NCBI GenBank assembly: GCA_001599815.1 | Contig: BCIA01000001.1 | Location: forward strand, 7,066,641 to 7,130,640 | DNA: 64,000 nucleotides | Source: Furcasterigmium furcatum | Taxonomy: Eukaryota > Ascomycota > Sordariomycetes > Glomerellales > Plectosphaerellaceae | Direction: 5' to 3' | Shown: positions 54,590-64,000 of the stretch, in pieces | Layout of the letters: each line of letters starts with the position of its first letter | Numbering within the stretch: position 1 is the first letter of the stretch | Notes under the pieces: generated by a model | Database searches by the model: none | Told to the model about the DNA's origin: nothing | What the model saw: only the letters and a program-made list of their open reading frames with translations | Made by a program: the position numbers and the translations under genes

Positions 54590-56306
54590 ATGGCCTCGAC
54601 TCCGGTGCTGGGTTCCTTGGAGACCAACCCCGAGGACTACACCTCGACTACCACCTACCGAGACACCAAGGACGGCCGACGACTGCATTACGAATTGACA
54701 TGCCTGCAGCAGCCCGAGCGCGCGAGGGCCTGCGGCTCCGGCCAGAAGTGTAAGCTCTGCCTGCTACTGCGTGGTGCATCGCAATTCCGAAGTGGCCATG
54801 GCTAACAGACGTGCAGCTGCCGCTGACAGGCGTCCCGTTGATCCCCCGCCCGTTGTTCAGCTTCGTGTCTGGGAGGGTCCCACGCGGGAGGAGGCCAAGG
54901 ACGTCACTCCCACTTACCTCTCCAGTTTCTTCGTCTACGCCGACCTGCAACATGCGCGCCCCATTGCCAATGGCCGCGTTCAAACTCCCGCAGCCACCTC
55001 GCATCCCGTCCTGACCGGCTCTCCCGTCTCCGGCATGTGTCTCCTGGATCGCCNCGTCGAAGCCGGCTACTTCTTGTTCCCCGATCTGTCCGTTCGCCAC
55101 GAGGGTCGCTATGTGCTCGGATTCACCCTGTACGAAGAGATCAAGAACGAGGCCGACGAGGATGCGGAGCCCATGGAGGACGATCCCACCCCCGGCTTCT
55201 ACCTTCGCATGAGGGTCGTGTCTAGTCCTTTCCATGTGTACAGCGCGAAGAAGTTCCCTGGCCTCAGCTGCAGCACCGACCTAAGCCGCACCATCTCTGA
55301 GCAGGGCTGCCGTGTCCGTATCCGCCGCGATGTCCGCATGAGACGCCGCTCCGACAAGCCCGCCGCGGGTGGTGACTTCAAGGAGGAGGAATCGAACCGG
55401 AGCAGACGTACTCAAACGCCGGTCGATGCAGGCAAGCCCCAGTACCGCGACAGATCAGCGAGCAACAGCAGCCAGCACAGGGAACCGTACTCGGCAAAGT
55501 CTGAAAGACGGCCGTCGGATGTCGAACTCAGCTACCCGCCTCCGCCTCCACCAGCCAGCTCGCATGTGCGTTACGGATCGGACATGTCCAACGCCCCGCA
55601 CGCCTCTCAGTACATCCAGCCTGCTCCTCAAGCGCCCCCGATTTCTCCCACCTCCGCCTCCTATTCCAGCCAACCGTCTCCCTACGCAGCAGCACCTCCC
55701 TCTCAGCCTTACCCCTACCAGAGCCGCCCGGCGCCTTACCTGCCGACGACCCCGAGCGACACCTACGACAGGCGTTCCTCTGCGGCAACTGCCATCCCGC
55801 CGTCGCCGTCGCACTCGCACTTTGCGCCCATAAAGGACGACTACCGCCGGGATACCATGGACCACACCAGAACCCTGGAGCCCCTGCGACGCGACTCTCA
55901 GCCACTCTCTGCTGGCGCCGGTCCCCCGTCGTCCAACGGCTTCAAGCTGCCGCCCCTCACGGAGCTGACTCGGAATGCCATCCCCGGTCCCAGCTTCCAC
56001 AGTCACAGCGCGTTCCAGTCTTCGCGGGTGGCCATCGGCAACGACTACATCGAACCTGCCCCGATATCCCACCACCAACCCCGTGTCGAGGAGCCAGTCC
56101 GTGCTGGCTCGAAGCGTGCCTACAATGAGACGTTCCCCGAAAACACAAAGTCGTTATATGACCGCCAGCGCCCACAGGACCACCATCACAAGCTGGGCGG
56201 CCGTGTATCGCTGGACGACTACAACCTCGACGGGCAATGTATGACGTACCCGAGGGCGGACGGCTCTGTGGCGTATAAGACGCCGAACGTGTTCTATCCG
56301 TCATAG
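54590..56306 (+). CDS. veA: Velvet-domain regulator VeA
   Basis: Nuclear regulator that pairs with VelB and LaeA to couple light, development and secondary metabolism. Exons 54590-54749 and 54817-56306, joined across a 67-nt intron with a CTAAC branch site, give 549 residues. The velvet domain spans about residues 20-230: YELTCLQQPERARACGSGQK at the splice site, AADRRPVDPPPVVQLRV, VSGMCLLDR, AGYFLFPDLSVRHEGRYVLGF, and FPGLSCSTDLSRTISEQGCRVRIRRDVRMRRR. QQPERARACG and the nuclear signal at its start fit VeA rather than VelB, VelC or VosA. The C-terminal half is Pro/Ser/Tyr-rich and disordered. GSKRAYNETF near residue 485 and VSLDDYNLDGQCMTYPRADGS at the end are VeA features. One ambiguous base (55054) makes residue 133 unreadable. 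Confidence 0.95.
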
Positions 56307-57564
56307 ACGGTGGTCTCCGACCTTGCGAGTTGATGACGGCGTTCGTTCTTGTGGATGGCCAGCGCGCTGTCAGCCGCGTTTGGAGGTGCGTTCTCTCTGG
56401 TAGCAACCGTGCGAGGGATTGAAGCTGACAATGAGACACAGTTCGCAGATGATGCTCACGATTGTATATATGCCACTTCAGGGATGGGATGTCCCGACTC
56501 TGACTTTCTCACATCACATACATACACCCACCGCCACTTTCCTTTTTCTTGCCATCCGGTATTCACCTCTCGTTTCCTTTTTGGTCATGGCCTCGAAAAC
56601 CTCCAGGGTTACCACCGATTTTTCTTTCCTAATCCTGTTTCTTCATCTTCTGGATCGTGCAAGGGCCCCGGGGCGAGAAGTGGACTGTTCATGATGGAGT
56701 CCTCAGGACTGCCGAGGGCTCAGTTGGCGGGGTTGATGAGGCAATGTCAGCACTGATGGATGCGTGTTGTTACTGCGCTGCTTGCTGGCTTTGATTGCTT
56801 CTGGAATTGTATTTTTTGGGAGGGGATTTGGATATGACGGGAAGCATGCTGCCAGGAGGCATGAGCCCTGGGCTGCTCAAAGTACCTTTGTAGGACAACA
56901 AGGGATGAGATTACCTTTTCGCCTGCCTGCCTACCTTGGTGCTCATGACTGAACTTGTGATGACTTATGCATGGGAGGCGTTGTTTGGGCTGGTGGTTGG
57001 TCACGTGGTCCGGCGCGCGGTCGTCGCTCAGACCCCTGCCGCGCCTGCCCCTTGCAGGCGGTGGAGGGGCGGATGTGAGTCGCGTCTTAGCGCGTTGTCA
57101 GCCCGGCAACGGGGAAGGAACCACAAGCATCTCCCCTGCCCAAGTTTCTCGCCGATCCATCTATCCCTCCCTTTCCCCCCATCCACGCATTCTTCACGTT
57201 CACAATCGTGTTGATTGTTGCTGTTGTTTACCTTTTCCCTCTGCGACGAGGTGCCCCTCCATTCCTGGCGACAACGGCTTTGTTTACGTCGTCCCCTCCC
57301 CGCTCTTGACTTCATGATTCCTGAAGACGAGAACGGCCGGGACTCCGAATAACGATTACACCTGGACGATCATTGCGACGACCTCAAGACAAAATCAGAC
57401 AGACGAGAAGGAATACTGTTCATGGCCAAAAAGCGCGCCGCCAAAGTCAATTCGCCCGACATCTCCGCGCCTCACCAACATCAGATCATCTGAACGGCCG
57501 CCGCCGTTGCAACAACACAAACGCCACCGCGCGACCGAGTGAACATCACCACAACGCCGCAGCT
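56307..57564. other. intergenic region, veA to an unknown gene
   Basis: 3' flank of veA, then the promoter and C/T-rich leader of the next gene. An in-frame upstream ATG at 57373 would add 64 low-complexity residues and is less likely to be used. Confidence 0.5.
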
Positions 57565-58989
57565 ATGGCGCCGCCCTCGCCCTCGAAACCGGGTCCCCTC
57601 ACATCCCACCCTGTTACATCCCCGTACCCCCCGACATCCAATGTCAATGTCTCCCCGAGCAAGCAGCGATCGCGCTTCCAGGAGGGGTCGATGAACGACC
57701 GGACCTCAGCTGTCCCGCCGTTAAGCTTCATTGGCCCCGAACAAGAGGCCTTTGAACGCCGCATGGAGCTCCATTACCCCGGTGCCGAGCCTCTTTTGCT
57801 GCGGCCCTCCCATGAGCGCGCAACGTCCTCAATGGACTCGTATCAAGCACCAAGCGGCCCCTCGGCAGGGGCAAGCAGACCTATCAGCGCTGCGAGCAGT
57901 TACACCGGCAAGAGGGGCTTCTGGGGCGGGCTGAGGGAGAAGTTCAGCTTCTCCAGGGACAAGGCCGACGGTCCTAAGAGGCCGGTCAGCCTGGACACAA
58001 AGCTCGACAGAAATGCAGGCATCGGCATGGGTATGGGCATGGGCGCTGGTGCAGGCCAGGACCCGAGGCAGCTGCCGAGCCGGGAAGAGATCATGGCCAA
58101 CTATCAGGAGCTCATGCGCAACGGCTTCTTCGACTCGCATGCCATCCAGTCAACCAGACAGCCCCCACCAGGCGCCTCGAAGCCGTCCACGCCGTCGCAG
58201 CCGATGCCGCCGACTGGCCCCTCCTTTGCATCGCGTATGGGCGATTCCCGAGGTCGCCAACAACAGAACTGGCCGCTGCCGACCATATCCTCCCCAGGCG
58301 CAGAGAGCCAGACATCGCGTGGCACCAAGCGTATGCACTCGCAGGACTCGGAACGCGAGCACACCACCGTCGAGCCAGCTGCCTCTTCCTTCAAGCGCCT
58401 CCGAAAGTCTGCCTCTCGCATCTCCGCCGACATCTCCATACCCCGTCTGCGAAACAAGCGCTCCCACCTGACGCAGGAGCAGCAGCATGCTGTCGATATC
58501 GCAGCCATGCCCCCTCCCCCAGCGCCCGCCGGCATCACCACCAGGCGCTCCTTCAGCTCCTCCTCCAAGCGCGAGACCAACCGCCTTGCCAAGCGCAGCC
58601 GCCCAGTCACAAAAGCAGCCATCAGCGCACCCATCCCCCTCCCACCGCCCAGCGCAGACGGATCGAGCAACGTGGACGCCTTTGGCCTGGCCCGCATGTC
58701 CCTCGACTCGGGCGCCCCGTCGTTCACCTCGTCCATGGACTCTCGCCCCGGCAGCAGCGCGACATCATCAAGCGGCCCGACGAACTGGACCACCCTCGCC
58801 CCGAATGCCGAGGACGTGCCGGAGCCAGCCGCCCCTCCCCCTGCCCTCAGGGTCCGGCCTGACGCGAACCGGGGCATCCCCATGGTCCCCCGGATCCCGG
58901 AACAGTTTAAGACGCGCTCCGGCCACGGCGGCGCGGAGAACTTTGCACCTCAAGTGAGGCAAGCCCAGCGCGGGCAGTGGGCTCGTTAG
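57565..58989 (+). CDS. Disordered fungal protein, function unknown
   Basis: Not recognised. A single exon gives 474 residues starting MAPPSPSKPGPL. Composition is Pro/Ser/Arg-rich and mostly disordered. Ordered-looking islands are PLSFIGPEQEAFERRMELHYPGAEPLLLRP near residue 52, a basic amphipathic patch (GKRGFWGGLREKFSFSR near residue 115), a helix REEIMANYQELMRNGFFDS near 172 and RLRKSASRISADISIPRLRNKR near 280. Many SP and RxxS contexts suggest phosphorylation. Clusters KKRSR/KRLRK could be nuclear signals. The start at 57565 was preferred over the 57373 ATG because the upstream extension resembles untranslated leader. Confidence 0.7.
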   Translation: MAPPSPSKPGPLTSHPVTSPYPPTSNVNVSPSKQRSRFQEGSMNDRTSAVPPLSFIGPEQEAFERRMELHYPGAEPLLLRPSHERATSSMDSYQAPSGPSAGASRPISAASSYTGKRGFWGGLREKFSFSRDKADGPKRPVSLDTKLDRNAGIGMGMGMGAGAGQDPRQLPSREEIMANYQELMRNGFFDSHAIQSTRQPPPGASKPSTPSQPMPPTGPSFASRMGDSRGRQQQNWPLPTISSPGAESQTSRGTKRMHSQDSEREHTTVEPAASSFKRLRKSASRISADISIPRLRNKRSHLTQEQQHAVDIAAMPPPPAPAGITTRRSFSSSSKRETNRLAKRSRPVTKAAISAPIPLPPPSADGSSNVDAFGLARMSLDSGAPSFTSSMDSRPGSSATSSSGPTNWTTLAPNAEDVPEPAAPPPALRVRPDANRGIPMVPRIPEQFKTRSGHGGAENFAPQVRQAQRGQWAR

Positions 58990-60377
58990 AGGCGGGCGCT
59001 GGGGAGGGCTGATCACTACTAGCTGCTCAAACCTCCTTCCTTATCCCGCTGCCTGACCTTCCGGGATCAGGCGGAATGGTTCTGGATGGGGTCTGGCTCT
59101 GTTCAGGTGTATTCGCTTCATGACTGGGTCGTCCGGCGTTTTGGGACGGTGTTTTCTGCTTTCTGCTGCTGTTTTTTTCGTCTCGTTCTCGGTTTTGGTT
59201 TTTAAGCATCGTCGCCGCCCGCGACGTGCTTGGAGTATTGTATACGATGTTCATGAGCCAACGATGCTTGGTCGGATGGCCTCCCTCCTCGTCCTGGCAT
59301 GGGCGGTCGGAGCGGACGGCGTATGATAGTCGTACTGAATTGGTTGAGAGGGAGGGCATGATGCAATGAGAAATGAGTTCTTCTTGACTTTGAATCACCC
59401 CTGGCTCCGTGATGCCGAGTCTTAGAAAATTGAGGTGACAAATAACACTGTCGCGTCAATATCCAGTCACTTCGCACTCGAACGCCCGTACTCGAACGCT
59501 ATCTCACGGTATTCTTGATGATCAACACACTTGAGCTCAACAACATCACCGTTACTTCACCGTGTAGTCAAAAGCAATCATCGCCGATTATGTCTGCCTG
59601 TCTATCCCTGCCTCTACCCTGCGAAGAACCCAACCTTGGAAAGAGGCAGCAAAGCAACAAACAGCCACAACCCAGGGCCCAAAGTGAGAAGGAAGAAAAA
59701 AAAAGGGAAGACAACAACAGGAGTTCTTTTCTCTGGTCCGTGCTTAAAATATCCCTGGTACCTGAGAAACCACCACCCCTCCATTCTGTCCAGAAGAAGA
59801 ATAACAAGTCAGAAGCAAACCCCAGAATTGCGTGTGTAGACAGACGTAAACCCCGAGGACCCGTTTTGGTGACATCATATTACACCATGCTCGTGCAAGA
59901 AAAGTCTCTCTCTCTCTTTCTCTCTCGCGCGCGCTCTCTCATCTCTCTATCTATGGCGTTGACCGGTGTGGGAGTGTAGCAGCCGTGTTCGAAACCAGTA
60001 AAATGTAAAGCAATGTAGAAGTATCTTGGTCGTTTCCCGTGGCTTGGTCGGATGCTGACTCCCTGATGTATGTCCATTGTGCTGGACATCGATGAAAAGC
60101 GAATGTAGTTCGTCAAGCGTAGTCTGACTTGTATGTGACGAGTTGCGTCGTCGTTCCAAGAAAAGAAAAGGGCGTGAATAACAGTATCCTGTGGTGCATT
60201 CCGCAAACGCCCAAGAAATGATCAAGGGCCATCCGGGCTGGCCGGATAGCCTCCGAGGAATTGACCGTTCAGTCGTTGAGAGTCGTAGTCTCGTTTCTCC
60301 CGAGAGCGCAATCTAGGTTTTGTTTCGTGGGGGTTGTATTTGGAGGTGAGACTGAGGTGCCTCGGCGAAGAATCCAC
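58990..60377. other. intergenic region between convergent unknown and PSP1-domain genes
   Basis: Two 3' flanks. A CT/CG-rich microsatellite lies at about 59904-59954. A weak match to the hairpin-type repeat (AGAAAATTGAGG near 59424) is too short to claim. Confidence 0.5.
59904..59954. repeat. CT-rich microsatellite
   Basis: Runs of TC dinucleotides interrupted by a CGCGCGCG block. Confidence 0.85.
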
Positions 60378-63148
60378 TCAGCGCGAGTTGAGAGAGAGCC
60401 CTTGGAAGGCGCTTGACCAGTCGGCTTGAGGATTCATAGCTGGAAGGCTCCCTTCGTGAGGACCCGAGGCCTGTGGAGGTGTCTGGAAACGCCCACGGGA
60501 GGCGCCAAAGTCGTTTCCTTGGGGGAAGGTGTAACTGTCGATGGAAGGCATTGGCGCAGCCCCGTACATCATGTTCCCGGGCCGGCTTTGAGGTCCGACG
60601 GCTCCCATATGAGCATAAGGGTACCCACCGCCTTGGCCAAAGCCAGGAGCAGGCATGGCCCTGTCACCGCCCGCCTGCCCGTACAGACCCTGCGGACCAC
60701 GAGCCGGCTGACTCGCAGCGGCAAAGTTTCCGGACTGCAATTCATGCTGCGCCTGTTGAGGTTGGTTCTGACGCCGCTCGGCGCCGCTCGTGGCTCTGTT
60801 AATGCCCACAGCACCTGGACCGATGCCGCTCGGGGCTGAAATGCCCAAGGTCGGACTAGCGAACGAAGCAGGGTTGATGGCGGACATCCAGATTCGCGTC
60901 TTGTAGATTTTGAAGAGATCGGTAACGAGGGAGTTGAAGTTGATGTACGAATCGGCAAAGTAGTAGAAGGTCAACTTCTTCCAGTCCCTGTGTCTGTCAG
61001 TCAAGATACACCACACCAATCAAGTGAGTGGACTTACATCTGGAACTCTGCATCCAAGATCTCCATGTTCAAGCCATGCTCCTTTACCTTTTGCATGCAC
61101 ACCCGCTTGGCCTTGGCCTCGTTGCCCTCTTTGTCTCGCAAAGCGTGTATCTCGTGGGCCTGGGCAAGGCGCTTGATGAGCTTCGGCTTGAGCTCCCCCG
61201 CGTTCGGCTCCTGCATATGGTGCTGGCTCGGAGGTCCCATGCCGCCCACAGCACTGCCCTGAAGACCGTTGGCAGCCGCCATAAGACCGGCACCGGTTCC
61301 ATCCTGAGCGCCGGCGGCGTTCTGGGAATACATCATGAGCCACTTGTAGTGCTCCTCGGCGTAATGTTCCTTCAGCTCCTTGGCCTGCTGCCAGTCAACG
61401 TTATCTTGCATGACGGTGCCGAGGTCGGTGCCTCGGTCCGCTTCCACTATGACAAGATCGCCAGGCTTCACCGTGAGGCCAGTGCCTTCCTGAATGTAGA
61501 AAACGTCTGCTCGGGCGCACTTGAAGAGGACGATGTGCAACAGCTGATTATGCCGGGGCTGAGACATGGCGTACACGTTGCGGTGCGGAGAAGGGGCGCG
61601 GTTGGCGTAGGCGGGCTGCATGTTGTACGCAGAGGGGAATGGGTTGTTGAAAGACAGACCCTGCGGCGGAGCCGCGAGGCCACCTCCAGGCGTGAAGTAC
61701 GACGCTACATCTAATAAGTCAGAATGAGCAGCAGACGGCAAGGCAATTGGGTCAGGCTCACCGTGGGCGCCAGGGTATGCATTGTTTTCCGCGTACCCCA
61801 CGTAGTCGGAGGCTTGCTGAGCCTCGCCGGTGGGAGTGGGGGTGTCAAGCTGGCTGCCAGACTCGTTGAGGGAGCTGATCGATGCTTGCCGCTGAGGAAG
61901 AGGCAAGTCGGCGAAAGAGTGCCGCCTGCTCTGCTGTCCGTCAGGTCCACCAAATCCAAGAGAGCTGTGCCAGAAGGCCTTCTTAACATTCTCAAGCTTC
62001 CTGTTTTCGTAAGGGGTGCGAGAGTAGCCGGCACCATACTCGCTCATCCGCCGGCCCAGGGCTCTCTTGGAGGCAGCCTCGGGGTCGTTGGATTCCTCCA
62101 GCTCGTCGATGGCGTAGTCGGATTCTTCGGGCACCGATTCGCGCAGTGGGTACCCGTTGCCGAGGCCATAGCCGGCCCCAGTGGAAGCCCGGGGTCTGAT
62201 CCGAGTGCTCTGGCTCTGGTATTGCTGCTGCTGTCGAAGCATGGCGTTTTCCCTGGTGAGTGCCTCGATCTGCTTGGCTTCGGCGCTCTGGTGCAACGAG
62301 CTTTGCATTGACTCGGGAGCACTCTCCTCGTCGTCGTCCTCGACTTCCTTGACCTTCCCAAGCAGACCGCCGTCGTTGGACATCTCGCTGAGCATACTAG
62401 GACGAGAGGGCCGGTGCTGAAGTCCCGAGTGAGGGTGTGCACGCGTGCGGTTGAGAAGGGCAGGGTTCACAGCCGGCGCAGAGGGGGTATCGGGATCCAT
62501 TTGCCCAACTGAGTACGATTGCGATCGGTAAGTTTTGGGAGTGGGATGCAGAGGAATGGCGAAAGGGATTTGGGAGTTTGTCCCGTGGTCTCGAGGACCA
62601 GGTGATGTCTGACCAAGGATATGATCGGGTCCGGGTCCGAAGAAGGAGGCGCCGGCGGAACCAGGGGGCAGTGTCGATGTCGGCGAAGGGAGCACCTCGC
62701 TCAAGCGAGAGGGGGGATCTTTCCGGTCCGAGTTCCAGATGCCTGTTCCCCAAGGGAAAGTAGCAGGCGGCGGGGCGCGACCCAGGGCCGAAGGCTGGTG
62801 ATTTCCCCAACCACCGGCAGCAGCACCAGCATCTGCGGAAGGCGTGCTAGGGTGTGAGGCAGTAGGAGACATGGAGCTGCTCGCGAAGGAGCCCTTCCGG
62901 GGCTTGGCGAGAGGTGCTGAAGTATCGTTCAACCAAGAAGCACGTCGTACAGGCTTCTGAGCCTGGCCGATGGGCTGAGGGAGGTCGTGACGATGCTGGT
63001 CCGGTTCATCATCCGAGCTTGCCAAAGCCTCGGAGTCGGGGGTTGATCGACGATTGAGCTTGTCGAGCAGGATGGCCTGATTGTTGGGAGCCACGGCGAA
63101 GCCGGGCTGACCCGGCTTTGAAACCGGTTTGGTAGTCGTGGAACTCAT
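60378..63148 (-). CDS. PSP1 C-terminal-domain protein
   Basis: Fungal homologue of yeast Psp1, a low-complexity protein found in cytoplasmic foci; molecular role unknown. Exons 61038-63148 and 60378-60987 (intron 50 nt) give 906 residues. Residues about 1-480 are Ser/Pro-rich and disordered, with a short coiled stretch (EAKQIEALTRENAMLRQQQQ). The PSP1 domain spans about 535-750: LFKCARADVFYIQEGTGL, VKPGDLVIVEADRGTDLGTV, LIKRLAQAHEIHALRDKEGNE and FQMDWKKLTFYYFADSYINF across the splice site, then FKIYKTRIWMSAI. The tail is Gly/Gln/Pro-rich. A 51-nt in-frame stretch (61711-61761) has intron-like ends and may be spliced out, which would remove 17 residues. Confidence 0.88.
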
Positions 63149-64000
63149 TGTGAGAACCTAGTTCCCGACACTGATCGGCCGAGATAACTGGCGGAGGGAT
63201 GTGGGCGACGAGATGAAGAGTCGTAGTTATGATTGCGCCAGGGGCTAGGTAGCCGTGACTAACTCAAGTAATGCGACGGATCAGGCAGACACAATGCTTT
63301 GTTCGAGACGATTGTGAGAAGAGGTAGTAGATAGATAGGTGTCGTCAGGAGTCTGCGGGTTTGGTTAGTCGCGTGATCTCGAACTAGGTAGCATGATCTG
63401 CGCAATATGCTTTGCGCCTGCGGGGTGCAGGTCGACGAAACGCCAGCTCGCAGGCCAGCCCTTCGGGACGACTGCCGCCTGGGAGTGAAGACGGCCCGGT
63501 GCGTGATTCAAGCTGCCTTCCGCTCCAGCTCGGCGAAAAGAAGCTGGATTGGGTGTCTGAGTTGTGACAGGACGTGCGGGGTGAATCAGATCAGATTTGA
63601 CGGTTCGTCAACGCACAGGCCAAGCTGATCTTGGTGGTGAACCAGACCTGGCTGGGGCGGACAGCTTTGATATGGGGTAAGGTCGCACGATGTGCAACGG
63701 CGTTTGCCTTGCAGTCGCCTTGAACCTGACCCTGCCGGTGTCGCGATGTGAAGGGAAAGCGCAGAGACGGAGAATGATACGTACCGAGAGAGATGCACCC
63801 AGGGCCCGATTATGAGGCGAAATGTGGGCGTTGAAGTCCGCAAATCGGATCGGCCGACGCCTTGCAGGTCTGGAGATTAACAGACGGATAGGCGAGGGCG
63901 GCCGGAGGTGGTGTTGACGTGGTGGGATTAGGAGAAACAAGCCCGAGGAGGTATTAGGATGCGCATGAGATGGAAGCCCGCAAAATAGACAACCGTGATC
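63149..64000. other. promoter region of the PSP1-domain gene, to window edge
   Basis: Leader and promoter of the PSP1-domain gene. The open frames here show no motifs; another gene may begin beyond the edge. Confidence 0.5.

Noticed and set aside
57373..57564. Upstream in-frame ATG of the unknown disordered protein
   Set aside because: The extension is low-complexity and resembles an untranslated leader; the Met at 57565 is a better start.
1..64000. A biosynthetic or defence gene cluster
   Set aside because: veA, an ABC transporter and an F-box protein are present, but no backbone enzyme, NLR or cluster-specific regulator was found; neighbours are conserved housekeeping genes.

Overview
The window is nuclear DNA from a filamentous ascomycete (Pezizomycotina, probably Sordariomycetes). 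The grounds are GC-rich genes broken by short (about 45-80 nt) GT-AG introns, several with CTAAC/CTAAT-like branch sites just before the acceptor, and a gene set typical of these fungi: the velvet regulator veA, a fungal HSP30/ORP-type opsin relative, a DUF2293 protein and a large F-box protein. The species cannot be named from sequence alone. All exon coordinates below come from reading the frames across splice junctions by eye; joined exons were checked for phase.

Layout, left to right: the 3' part of an ABCC (MRP-type) transporter (1-3276); COA1, mitochondrial uL3m/MRPL9 and a small LYR protein (3637-6577); a mitochondrial carrier (8066-9317); a DUF2293 protein (10372-13055); LSM1 and an Aps1/DDP1-type Nudix hydrolase (13805-16538); a long non-coding stretch; the arginyl-tRNA transferase ATE1 (20148-22046); the exosome subunit RRP42 (23368-24550); a mitochondrial membrane protein of unknown function divergent from cytochrome c (25236-27583); a RIX7-type double AAA ATPase (28468-30948); a 1501-residue F-box protein with a huge Pro/Glu tandem-repeat region (31763-36643); VPS20 (36911-37709); a decayed ATE1-like fragment and an intron-containing tRNA-Lys(UUU) (38729-38817); the GID ubiquitin-ligase armadillo subunit VID28/GID5 (41683-44826); an opsin-like seven-helix membrane protein (46867-48045); a 6.5 kb gene-free region leading into veA (54590-56306); an unknown disordered protein (57565-58989); and a PSP1-domain protein (60378-63148).

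The genes are mostly conserved housekeeping functions and do not form one pathway. Themes recur: mitochondrial biogenesis and respiration (COA1, uL3m, LYR protein, carrier, cytochrome c), with two divergent gene pairs sharing promoters that contain CCAAT boxes; RNA turnover and ribosome biogenesis (LSM1, RRP42, RIX7); and regulated protein degradation (ATE1, GID5, F-box protein). No CRISPR array, intact transposon or secondary-metabolite backbone gene was seen.

The least explained structures lie between genes. They are a 46-bp tandem repeat with a dyad core plus diverged relatives in three other intergenic regions, a degenerate direct repeat of about 90 bp flanking one of those regions, an ATE1-like relic about 16 kb from intact ATE1, and the long DNA upstream of veA. 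Within proteins, the RIX7 first ATPase domain lacks the Walker B acidic pair.
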